64,000 nucleotides of DNA from Litchfieldia alkalitelluris (GCF_002019645.1 NZ_KV917374.1:4042696-4106695); one strand, 5' to 3'; counted from the first letter of the stretch, positions 56,104 to 63,949 are shown. The notes: generated by a model not told the origin, from the sequence alone. Numbers and translations: made by a program.

Positions 56104-56615
56104 TTCAAAATCACTCCATCTAATATAAATGTCAAAACTGCTCCTCCCGCAATAGCTACTCCATAAGGATACGTTTTTTGCAATCCGTCTTTATCAATCC
56201 AAATCGGAATTTTCAAACCATATCTGATGCCACATATAGAGATAAAAATTGACTTCAACATCGTAAATACTCCTTTTCGAAACAGTAAAATGAGTAGTCC
56301 GATCAACCCTCCAATAATTGCCATATAAATTGAAGTGATTAATACAAATGACGCTCCCTTTAATGCACCGATTAATGCCAACAATTTCACATCTCCAGCA
56401 CCCATGCCGCCCATCAGATATGGAATCAAAAGTAGGGCAAAGCCACAGAGAAAACCCATTAAACTAAAAGCAATTCCTGACCAACCATTAAGTAGGGCAT
56501 TTAAAACTAGCGCAAGAATGTAAGCTGGAAAGGTCACCACATTATAGATTTTACGACTTTTTAGATCAGTTAACACACAGACACATAGGATAACAAACAA
56601 TAAATAATTGATCAC
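56100..56615 (-). CDS. tadV: Prepilin peptidase (TadV/CpaA type)
   Basis: 171-residue A24 membrane aspartic protease that processes Flp, TadE and TadG leaders. Both catalytic aspartates are present: D17 in LTDLKSRKIYN and D75 in GGMGAGDVKLLA. About five hydrophobic helices and no N-methylase domain, as in CpaA. GTG start behind GGAGG. Confidence 0.88.
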   Translation of the reverse strand: MINYLLFVILCVCVLTDLKSRKIYNVVTFPAYILALVLNALLNGWSGIAFSLMGFLCGFALLLIPYLMGGMGAGDVKLLALIGALKGASFVLITSIYMAIIGGLIGLLILLFRKGVFTMLKSIFISICGIRYGLKIPIWIDKDGLQKTYPYGVAIAGGAVLTFILDGVILK

Positions 56616-56750
56616 TCTAGCTCACGCCCTCCTTAGACACTTAGTCTTGTTATAAAAAAGAACTGACCACCTATGTGCTAGGATAGCTTGTTCATACTAC
56701 CAAACTAATAAACACAGAAATGAATCAGCTCATTTTAACTATTACTCTTC

Positions 56751-56942
56751 TTATGGTGTTGTTGTTCCACCTAAAGATTGTGTTATAGCTGTTGTCACGT
56801 TAGTAAACAATGTTACAATTTGTCCGCGGAAAGTAACTAAAAGTCCAACCACTCCTACTGCAAGAACACCTAATACTAATCCATACTCTGTCATCCCTTG
56901 TCCTTGTTCTTCAATTACTAGTGCTTTTAATTTGTTCATCAT
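56751..56942 (-). CDS. flp: Flp-type major pilin
   Basis: 63 residues with the class IVb prepilin leader MMNKLKALVIEEQG; predicted cut after G14 gives mature QGMTEYGLVLGVLAVGV with Glu5-Tyr6, the Flp hallmark. A short Thr/Gly tail follows the hydrophobic helix. GGGAGAG lies seven bases before the first of two ATGs. Probable structural subunit of the pilus. Confidence 0.9.
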   Translation of the reverse strand: MMNKLKALVIEEQGQGMTEYGLVLGVLAVGVVGLLVTFRGQIVTLFTNVTTAITQSLGGTTTP

Positions 56943-56967
56943 CTTTAATCTCTCCCTTTTTTTATTA

Positions 56968-57309
56968 TCAAGTTAACTTGATAATTTGATTGATTTCTAT
57001 TTTCATTTGTTCGATTGTTCCAGCAGGCAATTCAATAACAGATTGAACATCTCGATATACCTTGCCTACTTTTCCTGGACTCATTGCTTGATCCAAAGCA
57101 ACAATCTCATTGTTTTGATTAAGATAAAGAATATCAATTGGATACTTCATAAAAAAAGTGTGAACGGATAGACAGGGTTTAATGTGTAATCCTGTTCCTG
57201 AGTTGAGTGTTTTCGTAAACATTAAGCCTTTTAATCTCTTAATGAACGAATATGCTCTACCAACATTATCTGCTATTACTGTTTGATTACTCAGGTTATA
57301 CAGCTCCAA
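56968..57309 (-). CDS. DUF192 protein, first gene of the Tad operon
   Basis: 113-residue DUF192 protein (KRLKGLMFTKTL, GLHIKPCLSVHTFFMKYPIDILYLN, VIELPAGTIEQ). These small beta-barrel proteins have no assigned biochemical role. It lacks the signal peptide seen in many homologues, so it is probably cytosolic. TTG start with GGAGGTG five bases before it; the flp gene begins 25 bases after its stop. Its place behind the riboswitch and ahead of flp suggests a part in pilus production, but that is inference. Confidence 0.78.
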   Translation of the reverse strand: MELYNLSNQTVIADNVGRAYSFIKRLKGLMFTKTLNSGTGLHIKPCLSVHTFFMKYPIDILYLNQNNEIVALDQAMSPGKVGKVYRDVQSVIELPAGTIEQMKIEINQIIKLT

Positions 57310-57333
57310 CGTTTCACCTCCAACATAATAGAA

Positions 57334-57548
57334 TAACCCCGCCTTTACCGAAAGGGGGGTTAGCTAGTTTCATAATAGTTTGCTAAAAAAGTAAGATTAT
57401 AAGCTCCATTCGAAACTTCAATTTCACTTTAAAGAAAACTATTATAATACTCCCTGATCTTTCGGTAACTGGCTAGCTTTGTGTATTTAACACTTAAGCC
57501 CCTATAGCTTTGCGTCACTGGCTTTCGCCAGTTTTGCCTTTATCGAGA
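57334..57548 (-). ncRNA. c-di-GMP-I (GEMM) riboswitch of the Tad operon
   Basis: The minus strand from about 57545 reads AAGGCAAAA, CTGGCGAAAGCCAG (GAAA-capped helix), TGACGCAAAGCTA, GGGGC..TAAG, then GCTAGCCAGTTACCGAA: the conserved blocks of the class I c-di-GMP aptamer. The 10 bases TTACCGAAAG at the aptamer's 3' side (57468-57459) are exactly complementary to CTTTCGGTAA (57354-57345) inside a downstream hairpin with AACCCC / GGGGTT arms (57335-57361). When c-di-GMP holds the aptamer, the hairpin is free to form; without it the two could pair. The U tract after the hairpin is weak, so termination is likely but not certain. Confidence 0.87.
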
Positions 57549-57932
57549 AACAGCTTTATTCATTTCGACTGAACTCTTATTTTTATGATAAATTATTTCT
57601 TGCATCTACAATATCCGTCAGAATACTTAATTTTTTTGAAAATAAAAACCTAGATATCTATATCCTTTTTCCTATGTCATTTGATATACTTCTTTCTAAA
57701 GTCACGATTATCGGCATATTTTTCGACCCCCATAAAATACACTTTCACTTCGTATAGGTGATGTAGGTCAATTTACATAGGGAGTTTTGTTGAAAAATGG
57801 TCCAAGTTGTAATATTCTAGCTTGTTTTAGCGAAAATGTTTTTTTTCATGAAAATGAAGGTATAATATTACTAACTTTCTAAAAGAAAATTCATTCAGTG
57901 GTCCAGAACTTATCGAAATTGGAGATATGCCC
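57549..57932. other. Divergent control region between the Tad operon and yisI
   Basis: Promoters for both directions must lie here. No strong consensus stands out; on the minus strand TTGTAG followed by TATCAT about 15 bases later is a weak candidate for the Tad promoter. No further gene was seen. Confidence 0.45.
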
Positions 57933-58109
57933 ATGTATAACCTTAAATTTATAATTGAAAATAAAAGAACGGAAATGATATTGCTAGCCAAGGAACATGG
58001 GTTTACTGCAAAAGTAACAGTCCGCTGTAGCCAAGAATTGGATCGTTTAATTAATCTCCATCAGCAAACATCGATACAGGAAACTGAGCAATATGAAATG
58101 ACAAATTAA
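57933..58109 (+). CDS. yisI: Spo0E-like aspartyl-phosphate phosphatase
   Basis: 58-residue helical-hairpin phosphatase with the signature SQELDRLIN (residues about 33-41) of the Spo0E family, which removes the phosphate of Spo0A and delays sporulation. The ATG at 57927 is too near GGAG; the second ATG eight bases after it is the better start. Position between the yisK side and gerP matches B. subtilis yisI. Terminator follows. Confidence 0.87.
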   Translation: MYNLKFIIENKRTEMILLAKEHGFTAKVTVRCSQELDRLINLHQQTSIQETEQYEMTN

Positions 58110-58111
58110 TC

Positions 58112-58157
58112 AAAGAGGCATTCCAAACGAATTCAGTTTGAAATGCCTCTTTTTTAT
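58112..58157 (+). terminator. Terminator of yisI
   Basis: AAAGAGGCATT...CAAAC pairs with GTTTG...AATGCCTCTTT; TTTTTT follows. Confidence 0.88.
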
Positions 58158-58228
58158 TTACGTCTATTGAAGCGTTTTTTTGCCAGGTAGATCTCAGGGT
58201 ATCCGCTAATCTGCAAGTCACTGAATTC

Positions 58229-59434
58229 TTATTGACTACTAGGACTAGTCCTCCTATTTTTCATCGGCTGCCTTTTAGCATAAGTCAGTGTTCTCCAGAG
58301 CCATTCTACAGGACCATACAGATAGTTATTTAACCACCACTTACTAAGAAGGACTTGTAATAAGTAGATTACAATTGTCATAATTAATCCTTCAAACGGG
58401 GTAATTTGACCATAATACCCCAATCCATAGCTATAAAATATCATCGTACAAATCAATGATTGAAGTAAATAATTACTTAATGATAACTTACCCACATGGG
58501 CAAATGGAGTTAATACTTTCCTCCATTTCTTATTCCGGACAAGTAAGACAATAGATGATGCATAAAACAGGGCTACGGCAGGGCCACCGATACTATCTTG
58601 TAAATACTCGGTTGCCAAGTTTTTATCTGCTACATATGGAACCATCTTAAATACAATAGCGATCATTCCCGATATCAACCACATTCTACGAACGGCCTTC
58701 TGATGATCATTATTAGAAAACCAGTCTTTCTTAGCAATAAAGGCACCTAATAGAAACATCGGTAATAAGGTTAATACTAAAAAGACACCATTTTCTAAAT
58801 TATTTACATAATACCAATCGTTCATTCTCTGAATGGTAATCTCTAGAAATGACCCTGCGTGATAAACTTCGGTCGTCTGAAGTGCTAAATCCTGTGAATG
58901 TGGTATTGACATCATTTCAGGCTCTAACATATACGCTAACAGCAAGAAACTGAAAAACAAAAACGATGGAACAAAAATCAATAGTAAAGCAGTCACAAGT
59001 AGTGTGATAGGCCTAACACGTAGAAAGAAGAGACATATCGCACCTATAATCGCATAGGATATCAATATATCACCATGCCAAATTAGAAATGCATGAATAC
59101 AGCCAAAAAGTAACAACACAGCTAATCTTCTTGAAATAAGGGGAGCAAAAGAATATCCCTTTTGCTTGACTCGTTGATGAAAGATCACTAGACCAAAACC
59201 AAACAAGAATGAAAATAGCGTATAAAAATTAGCTTGAGCAAACAGATCAATAAAACCTAATGTGTAAATGTCCACGCTGTCCGTCCACCATTTCTCCGGA
59301 TTTATATAAAGCATCGGAGAATGAAATGAAAGCATATTTACTAAGAAAATACCAAATATTGAAAAACCTCTAATTATATCTATCGCATGTATTCGTTCTA
59401 TTGGAGCAATAGGTGTAAGACTAGTTTCCTTCAA
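58229..59434 (-). CDS. DUF418 family membrane protein
   Basis: About 400 residues with ten or so membrane segments. The start ERIHAIDIIRGFSIFGIFLVNM and the C-terminal GKLSLSNYLLQSLICTMIFY are DUF418/YeiB family hallmarks, a group of unknown function distantly related to acyltransferase-3 membrane proteins. TTG at 59434 preceded by GGGATGTGA is taken as start; a TTG five codons earlier lacks a site. Convergent with yisI and divergent from gerP. No yis counterpart is known to me at this position. Confidence 0.8.
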   Translation of the reverse strand: MKETSLTPIAPIERIHAIDIIRGFSIFGIFLVNMLSFHSPMLYINPEKWWTDSVDIYTLGFIDLFAQANFYTLFSFLFGFGLVIFHQRVKQKGYSFAPLISRRLAVLLLFGCIHAFLIWHGDILISYAIIGAICLFFLRVRPITLLVTALLLIFVPSFLFFSFLLLAYMLEPEMMSIPHSQDLALQTTEVYHAGSFLEITIQRMNDWYYVNNLENGVFLVLTLLPMFLLGAFIAKKDWFSNNDHQKAVRRMWLISGMIAIVFKMVPYVADKNLATEYLQDSIGGPAVALFYASSIVLLVRNKKWRKVLTPFAHVGKLSLSNYLLQSLICTMIFYSYGLGYYGQITPFEGLIMTIVIYLLQVLLSKWWLNNYLYGPVEWLWRTLTYAKRQPMKNRRTSPSSQ

Positions 59435-59554
59435 TACATCACATCCCAATTAGTTAACTATTTTTCATATTAAACGATAAAATGATTTTTTCACACTATT
59501 TCATCCCAAAGAATATCATAACAGAGATATAAACCTAAAAAAGGATGTTTTAGT

Positions 59555-59776
59555 ATGCCAGCTATTGTGGGAGCCGTAAAAGTAAATAGTATCGGGAACA
59601 GTAGCATTTTCAATATAGGGGATGTCTTTAATATTGCCCCATACAGTCAGGCCAAGACCTTTGCAGGTGCTGGATCCTTTAATACTGGTGATGGCATGCA
59701 AGTGTATAATCAACGTAGTGTCACAAACACTTATGATACTGATACAATCGATCAGGTTAATGTTGCGAACGCATAA
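59555..59776 (+). CDS. gerPA: Spore germination protein GerPA
   Basis: 73 residues, the length of B. subtilis GerPA, starting MPAIVGAVKVNSIGNSSIFNIGD with GSFNTGDGMQ, the GerPA/GerPF fold. GerP proteins are made in the mother cell and let germinants pass the coat. AAGGATG precedes the ATG. First gene of gerPA-PB-PC-PD-PE-PF. I could not identify a convincing SigK promoter in the 100 bases upstream. Confidence 0.92.
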   Translation: MPAIVGAVKVNSIGNSSIFNIGDVFNIAPYSQAKTFAGAGSFNTGDGMQVYNQRSVTNTYDTDTIDQVNVANA

Positions 59777-59800
59777 GATCATACCTTTGGGGGATGTTTT

Positions 59801-60010
59801 ATGAATTTTTACATCAATCAAAATATCTCAATACAATATTTCAAAATAGGTAGTGTAAGCAATTCATCAGTTCTTCAAATTGGTAGTGCTGGGATGATTA
59901 AATCACTATCAAACAATTATAATACAGGTGGTTTTTTAGAGGCAGCTCCCGAAACTTCAGAACCAATTGAAGGTCCAGTTGTTCCCTTACAACCACCTTC
60001 CACAGCTTAG
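59801..60010 (+). CDS. gerPB: Spore germination protein GerPB
   Basis: 69 residues: MNFYINQNISIQYFKIGSVSNSSVLQIGSAG, with the IxxxxIGSVSNSSVLQIG core typical of GerPB, and a Pro-rich end GPVVPLQPP. GGGGGATG before the ATG. 24 bases after gerPA. Confidence 0.9.
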   Translation: MNFYINQNISIQYFKIGSVSNSSVLQIGSAGMIKSLSNNYNTGGFLEAAPETSEPIEGPVVPLQPPSTA

Positions 60011-60142
60011 CCAAATTAAATCCCTAAAATTAATCATTGTTTGCTTATCCCTGCATATGGATTACATAACAGACTCTTTTATTTATAGCTAAATATTTGC
60101 TAGGGGTTAATATGATGTGGATAATGCTAGGGAGTGGTCTTA

Positions 60143-60775
60143 ATGTACGGATCCTATTACGAAATCATCGCATACTTAAATGACTTACATAAGTATGTTG
60201 AATTTCAGAATAAAAGAATTGAAGCGTTGGAACAACAAATTAAGCAATTCCAAAGATCGATTATTGAGTTACAACAAAAGCCATCTACAACGATCGAACG
60301 GATTGAGTATAAATTTGACCAACTTAAAGTAGAAACTCTAGAAGGTACACTTAATATCGGGCTAAATCCTATGGATGGAGAAACAATAGAAGATTTTAGT
60401 GTAGCACAAGGAAAAATGAATGTCCCAGACATACGTAAAAGCAATCCAGGAGAACATGTTCATCCAGTAGTTGATTCGATTCAGTCTGAGATTACAAATT
60501 ACCTTGATAATGATTGTATTGAGTTCATCAAAAAGCTTGAACAAGACACAAATCATCCACTTGAGGACTCTTACCGAGAATTCATTATTGACGATATCAG
60601 TCATCAAATACCAGATCGCATTAAAGTCTATATCCAACAACAGCAAGGTCTTTTAAACTCAAATGAACGATTACAAGAAATTAAGGAAAACACAATAAAA
60701 AAAGTAATTATAGATATTCAAAATTCCATTTCTTCATTTTTCACAAATATACCAAATGAGATGAAAGGTGGTTAA
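60143..60775 (+). CDS. gerPC: Spore germination protein GerPC
   Basis: 210 residues. N-terminal coiled coil (about 10-50; LHKYVEFQNKRIEALEQQIKQ) followed by a mixed domain with GTLNIGLNP and a helical C-terminus. It is the only large member of the operon and matches GerPC in place and size (205 in B. subtilis). Start at ATG 60143 with GGAGTGG before it; a GTG three codons earlier overlaps that site. Confidence 0.9.
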   Translation: MYGSYYEIIAYLNDLHKYVEFQNKRIEALEQQIKQFQRSIIELQQKPSTTIERIEYKFDQLKVETLEGTLNIGLNPMDGETIEDFSVAQGKMNVPDIRKSNPGEHVHPVVDSIQSEITNYLDNDCIEFIKKLEQDTNHPLEDSYREFIIDDISHQIPDRIKVYIQQQQGLLNSNERLQEIKENTIKKVIIDIQNSISSFFTNIPNEMKGG

Positions 60776-60780
60776 GACCA

Positions 60781-60963
60781 TTGAACTTTTCTGTGGTTAA
60801 TCGCGAATTAAATGTTGGACATATTGATATTGTTGCCGTATCCTCATCTTCTGTCTTTTTAGTTGGGGATACAAGGACAATCACTCTTTCCTCATCCTTT
60901 GATACACCACCAGAATCATTAATAATCGGGCCATTTGTGCCCTTAGCACCTGAAGTGGGTTAA
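60781..60963 (+). CDS. gerPD: Spore germination protein GerPD
   Basis: 60 residues beginning MNFSVVNRELNVGHIDIVAVSSSSVFLVGD and ending FVPLAPEVG, matching GerPD. TTG start behind AAAGGTGG; five bases after gerPC and two before gerPE. Confidence 0.9.
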   Translation: MNFSVVNRELNVGHIDIVAVSSSSVFLVGDTRTITLSSSFDTPPESLIIGPFVPLAPEVG

Positions 60964-60965
60964 GT

Positions 60966-61433
60966 ATGTTCAGAAGACTTTCTAGGGTTAATACTATTTA
61001 TGTTAATTCTGTGTCATTTAGTTCTACTTTCGAAATTGGTGATTCGAAATACATCACTCCTGTCATGAGAGCATTAGCAGTAAAAAGGGAATTCCCCTTA
61101 TTCTTTTCAAATGAAGGAAATTTTAATGAATACTCTGTATTCACACGACCAATACCACAAGTTCCTACAGAGGAAATTTTTAATATGACTGTATCAAATG
61201 AAGCACCATCAATTAATGTGAATAGTATACGAGTAACAGGGATTTCTTCTTCCTCAGTTGTGCACATTGGATCTACTAATTTAATCAATGCCGAAGCAAG
61301 GATAAAACATATTAGGCAGCTCCTTCGCCAACCAGGAGATGAATCGACACAGCTATCAGAACCAATGGAAGATACAGCTAACCCTGAAGAAGTAAGTGAA
61401 CAAACAATAGACTCTACAGAAGAAGGAGGCTGA
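60966..61433 (+). CDS. gerPE: Spore germination protein GerPE
   Basis: 155 residues with two copies of the GerP-type motif (VNSVSFSSTFEIGDS near 14 and INVNSIRVTGISSSSVVHIGS near 81), consistent with GerPE. Longer than the B. subtilis protein (about 123) because of an acidic Ser/Glu-rich tail after residue 125. Follows gerPD by two bases. Confidence 0.88.
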   Translation: MFRRLSRVNTIYVNSVSFSSTFEIGDSKYITPVMRALAVKREFPLFFSNEGNFNEYSVFTRPIPQVPTEEIFNMTVSNEAPSINVNSIRVTGISSSSVVHIGSTNLINAEARIKHIRQLLRQPGDESTQLSEPMEDTANPEEVSEQTIDSTEEGG

Positions 61434-61439
61434 TAATAA

Positions 61440-61658
61440 ATGCCATCCATTGTTGGACCTTGTAAAATAAATAGTATTGATGGCGGAGTTGTTAACTTTG
61501 GCGATTCCTTCTATCTCTCGCCTAAAAGCGCAGGCAAAGCAGCTGCAGGATCAGGAGCTTTTAACACAGGTGATTTCATTGCTACAAACAGTGCTGTGAA
61601 TGCCACGAACACTGCCGATCCCGATGGTAATGATCAACAAGTTACAGCTAATTCCTAA
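61440..61658 (+). CDS. gerPF: Spore germination protein GerPF (operon copy)
   Basis: 72 residues, MPSIVGPCKINSIDGGVVNFGDSF to DQQVTANS, with the YLSPKSAGKAAAGSGAFNTGDF centre of GerPF. Last gene of the gerP operon; AGAAGGAGGC precedes it within the gerPE end. A close paralogue follows at 61832. Confidence 0.92.
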   Translation: MPSIVGPCKINSIDGGVVNFGDSFYLSPKSAGKAAAGSGAFNTGDFIATNSAVNATNTADPDGNDQQVTANS

Positions 61659-61671
61659 GGTTTCAAACTTT

Positions 61672-61736
61672 GAGCTAATCAATCCGTTAATTTCCCTTAT
61701 TATTTGATAAGGGTAAATTTCTTATTGGTTAGCTTT
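61672..61736 (+). terminator. Terminator of the gerP operon
   Basis: AGCTAATCAAT pairs with ATTGGTTAGCT around an inner CCCTTAT / ATAAGGG hairpin; TTTTACTG follows. Confidence 0.65.
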
Positions 61737-61768
61737 TACTGTTTACTTATGATGCTCTTAAGAAGAGA

Positions 61769-61796
61769 ACGTTTTGGTAAATGTGTACATATACTA
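61769..61796 (+). promoter_or_regulatory. SigK-type promoter of the second gerPF
   Basis: AC (61769-61770), 17-base spacer, CATATACTA (61788-61796), matching the SigK pattern AC-N16/17-CATANNNTA exactly, about 36 bases before the ATG. Confidence 0.65.
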
Positions 61797-61831
61797 GTAT
61801 ACAAATACGATAAAATAAAGGGTGCTTAATT

Positions 61832-62050
61832 ATGCCATCGATCGTAGGTCCAATTAAAATAAATAGTGTCGGCGGAGGCGTTGTGAATTTCGGGGACGCT
61901 TTTTACTTATCACCAAAAAGCACATCCAAGACAATGGCTGGATCTGGGGCTTTTAACACGGGTGATTTTATTATGACAAACAATGGAATTAATGCCACAA
62001 ACACAATAGATCCAGATATTAACGACCAACAGGTTGCTGGCAATGCCTAG
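61832..62050 (+). CDS. gerPF2: Second GerPF-type spore germination protein
   Basis: 72 residues, alignable without gaps to the operon GerPF apart from a few substitutions (MPSIVGPIKINSVGGGVVN, KSTSKTMAGSGAFNTGDF, NDQQVAGNA). It sits 173 bases downstream, behind the operon terminator and its own SigK-type promoter, so it can be expressed separately. Tandem duplication is the simplest origin. AAAGGGTGCTTAATT before the ATG. The symbol marks a paralogue and is not an established name. Confidence 0.88.
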   Translation: MPSIVGPIKINSVGGGVVNFGDAFYLSPKSTSKTMAGSGAFNTGDFIMTNNGINATNTIDPDINDQQVAGNA

Positions 62051-62288
62051 ACACCATGGAATTTAAGAAGCCTGTTGATTGGATGAACAGACACTAGTAA
62101 TTTTAATAATAAAAGAGGCTACCTAACTTTAGCCAAGCCGGAATTGTTTTATTACTTCAAACCACTAAAGTTAAAATAGGAAAAAAAAGAAGGATTAGTT
62201 ATTTATAATAAGGACAGGTGTACAATCTTTTTTCCTCCTCCATTCATACAATTTAGGGAATGAATGAAAAAAGGAGGAATAAATCGTA

Positions 62289-62537
62289 ATGAATTACTAT
62301 GACTTATGTTGTAGATACAAAGGCAGATATGTAACTATTACAGATAAAAGAGGCAAAGTTCATAAGGGGCATATCGTTAATGTAACAAGAACACATGTAT
62401 ATTTAGCGCCTCAAGCTAACCGAAATTTAGGTGGATTTGGTTATGGCTGGGGATGGGGTTACGGATACGGCGCTGCAGCCGCAGTCCCATTAGCCTTTAT
62501 CGGCGGATTAGCTCTTGGTGCTGCATTCTGGATTTAA
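62289..62537 (+). CDS. Small Gly/Tyr-rich protein with hydrophobic C-terminus
   Basis: 82 residues: the N-terminal half (YKGRYVTITDKRGKVHKGHIVNVTRTHVYL) looks like a small SH3/Sm-like beta barrel, followed by a Gly/Tyr/Trp stretch (FGYGWGWGYGYG) and a hydrophobic tail (AAAAVPLAFIGGLALGAAFWI). AAAGGAGG precedes the ATG. Similar proteins occur in Bacillus next to spore genes, and a coat or crust role is possible, but I do not recognise a named family. Confidence 0.75.
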   Translation: MNYYDLCCRYKGRYVTITDKRGKVHKGHIVNVTRTHVYLAPQANRNLGGFGYGWGWGYGYGAAAAVPLAFIGGLALGAAFWI

Positions 62538-62550
62538 TAACTTGATTTTC

Positions 62551-62582
62551 AAAAGGTGAGGTGAATTTCTCCTCACCTTTTT
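62551..62582. terminator. Bidirectional terminator between the Gly/Tyr-rich gene and yisB
   Basis: AAAAGGTGAGG / CCTCACCTTTT, 11-bp perfect stem, 9-base loop, T run. Confidence 0.88.
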
Positions 62583-62872
62583 CTATGATTTGACCTGCGT
62601 GTTTTTGGTAATTTTCCTGCTGGCTGTTTTCGAACCCAGTTTATAAATGAAGAAATTTTTTCATCTTGTTTAAGTAATTCAATGGAGGATAGCCTTTTAG
62701 CAAGCTCAATATTATTATAAAGTGCATGAATTTGTTTGTGACAAGGAATACAAAGAACAGATACGGGTCCAAATACTCCCCCCATCTCCTTGGGAATTAA
62801 ATGGTGGACCGTTGTTTCGACCTCTTCACGTTCACAAAGTTCACAAACTCCGATTTGTTTTTTACGTCCCAC
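62573..62872 (-). CDS. yisB: HNH endonuclease family protein
   Basis: 99 residues with two zinc CxxC pairs (CELC near 10, CIPC near 41) and the HNH core TTVHHLIPKEMGG ... CHKQIHALYNN. B. subtilis YisB has the same length and also lies beside gerP. DNA target and role unknown. Its last codons run into the shared terminator. Confidence 0.87.
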   Translation of the reverse strand: MGRKKQIGVCELCEREEVETTVHHLIPKEMGGVFGPVSVLCIPCHKQIHALYNNIELAKRLSSIELLKQDEKISSFINWVRKQPAGKLPKTRRSNHRKR

Positions 62873-63042
62873 TATTTACTCTCCTTTGTCAGTTTTTATT
62901 ATCTTAACACATCTCAATCTCCCTTAAAAATTAACGGGAATTTTATATCTTCTTTATATTCTTTCTTTCGCTTTTGACATAAAAAGTTTATACTTGTATA
63001 GATTAATTGTAAGTGAGCATAGAATAGGAGAGAACAAATTTT

Positions 63043-63906
63043 ATGAAAAAAAAAATCGCTTGGGTCACTGATTCTACAGCAAGCTTTTCAAAAGAAGATC
63101 AGGATTGGCTAAAAGATAATCATGTTTATGTCATTCCTTTAACAGTTATCTTTGGTGAACAATTATACCGAGAAGGAATTGAGATCACCACTGAGGAGTT
63201 TTATGAAAAAATGAGCACTTCAAGTATTTCTCCATCCACCTCTCAGCCTACTCTCGGAGAATTCATTGATTTATATACACAGTTAAAAGAGTCCTATGAT
63301 GAAGCAGTTGTGATTCATGTATCTGGAAAGCTTTCAGGCACATATTCGACTTCTGTACAAGCAGCAGAAATGGTTGACTTCCCTATACATAGCGTTGATT
63401 CTTGGATTGGCTCATTTCCATTAAAAAGAATGGTTATATCAGCTATTGAATTATACAAGCAGGGTGTTGATATACCTGATATCATTGACTATTTAGTAAA
63501 AATAAGAGAAAAATGTAGATTAGTGCTTTTACCATCTAGCTTGGAGCAACTAAAGAAAAGCGGAAGGGTTTCTAATTTCGGTTCTTTTGTTGGCACCTTA
63601 TTACAAATTAAACCAATTCTTGCGTTTAAAGATGGTAAAGTCAATATGATTGAAAAGGTACGTTCATATAATAAAGCTGAAAATACGCTTTTAGCCAAAT
63701 TCCACGAAAGCTATGAGAATGGAATTCTCCATGATATAGCTGTCCTTTATACTGGAGAAATTTCTGTCACAGAGAAGGTTGCTACAACGTTAAAAGAAAA
63801 ATATAAGGAATTGCGCGTTGAACTTGTTCCCCTTATCCCTGTTGCAGGTGTGCATACTGGGATTGGGACTGTTGGAATTGCTTGGATTGAGAAGCTGGAG
63901 AAGTAA
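63043..63906 (+). CDS. DegV family fatty-acid-binding protein
   Basis: 287 residues with WVTDSTASFSKEDQ at the start, STSQPTLGEF near 65, VSGKLSGTYSTSVQAA near 94 and LEQLKKSGRVSNFGSFVGTLLQIKPIL. Second DegV/FakB-type protein of the window, clearly diverged from the one at 21950; multiple FakB proteins with different fatty-acid preferences are usual in Firmicutes. AATAGGAGAG precedes the ATG. Confidence 0.87.
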   Translation: MKKKIAWVTDSTASFSKEDQDWLKDNHVYVIPLTVIFGEQLYREGIEITTEEFYEKMSTSSISPSTSQPTLGEFIDLYTQLKESYDEAVVIHVSGKLSGTYSTSVQAAEMVDFPIHSVDSWIGSFPLKRMVISAIELYKQGVDIPDIIDYLVKIREKCRLVLLPSSLEQLKKSGRVSNFGSFVGTLLQIKPILAFKDGKVNMIEKVRSYNKAENTLLAKFHESYENGILHDIAVLYTGEISVTEKVATTLKEKYKELRVELVPLIPVAGVHTGIGTVGIAWIEKLEK

Positions 63907-63921
63907 AAATATTGTGGCCAG

Positions 63922-63949
63922 AGGGAGGGTTTGTTACCTTCCTTTTTTG
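63922..63949 (+). terminator. Terminator of the second degV-like gene
   Basis: AGGGAGG / CCTTCCT stem (one G-U), 8-base loop, TTTTTT. Confidence 0.7.

Noticed and set aside
59461-59554. SigK promoter for the gerP operon
   Set aside because: CATAACAGA at 59517 fits only partly and no AC lies at the right distance; not strong enough to list as a feature.
60205-60646. Minus-strand frames opposite gerPC
   Set aside because: Antisense shadows of a real gene with strong operon context; no independent signals.
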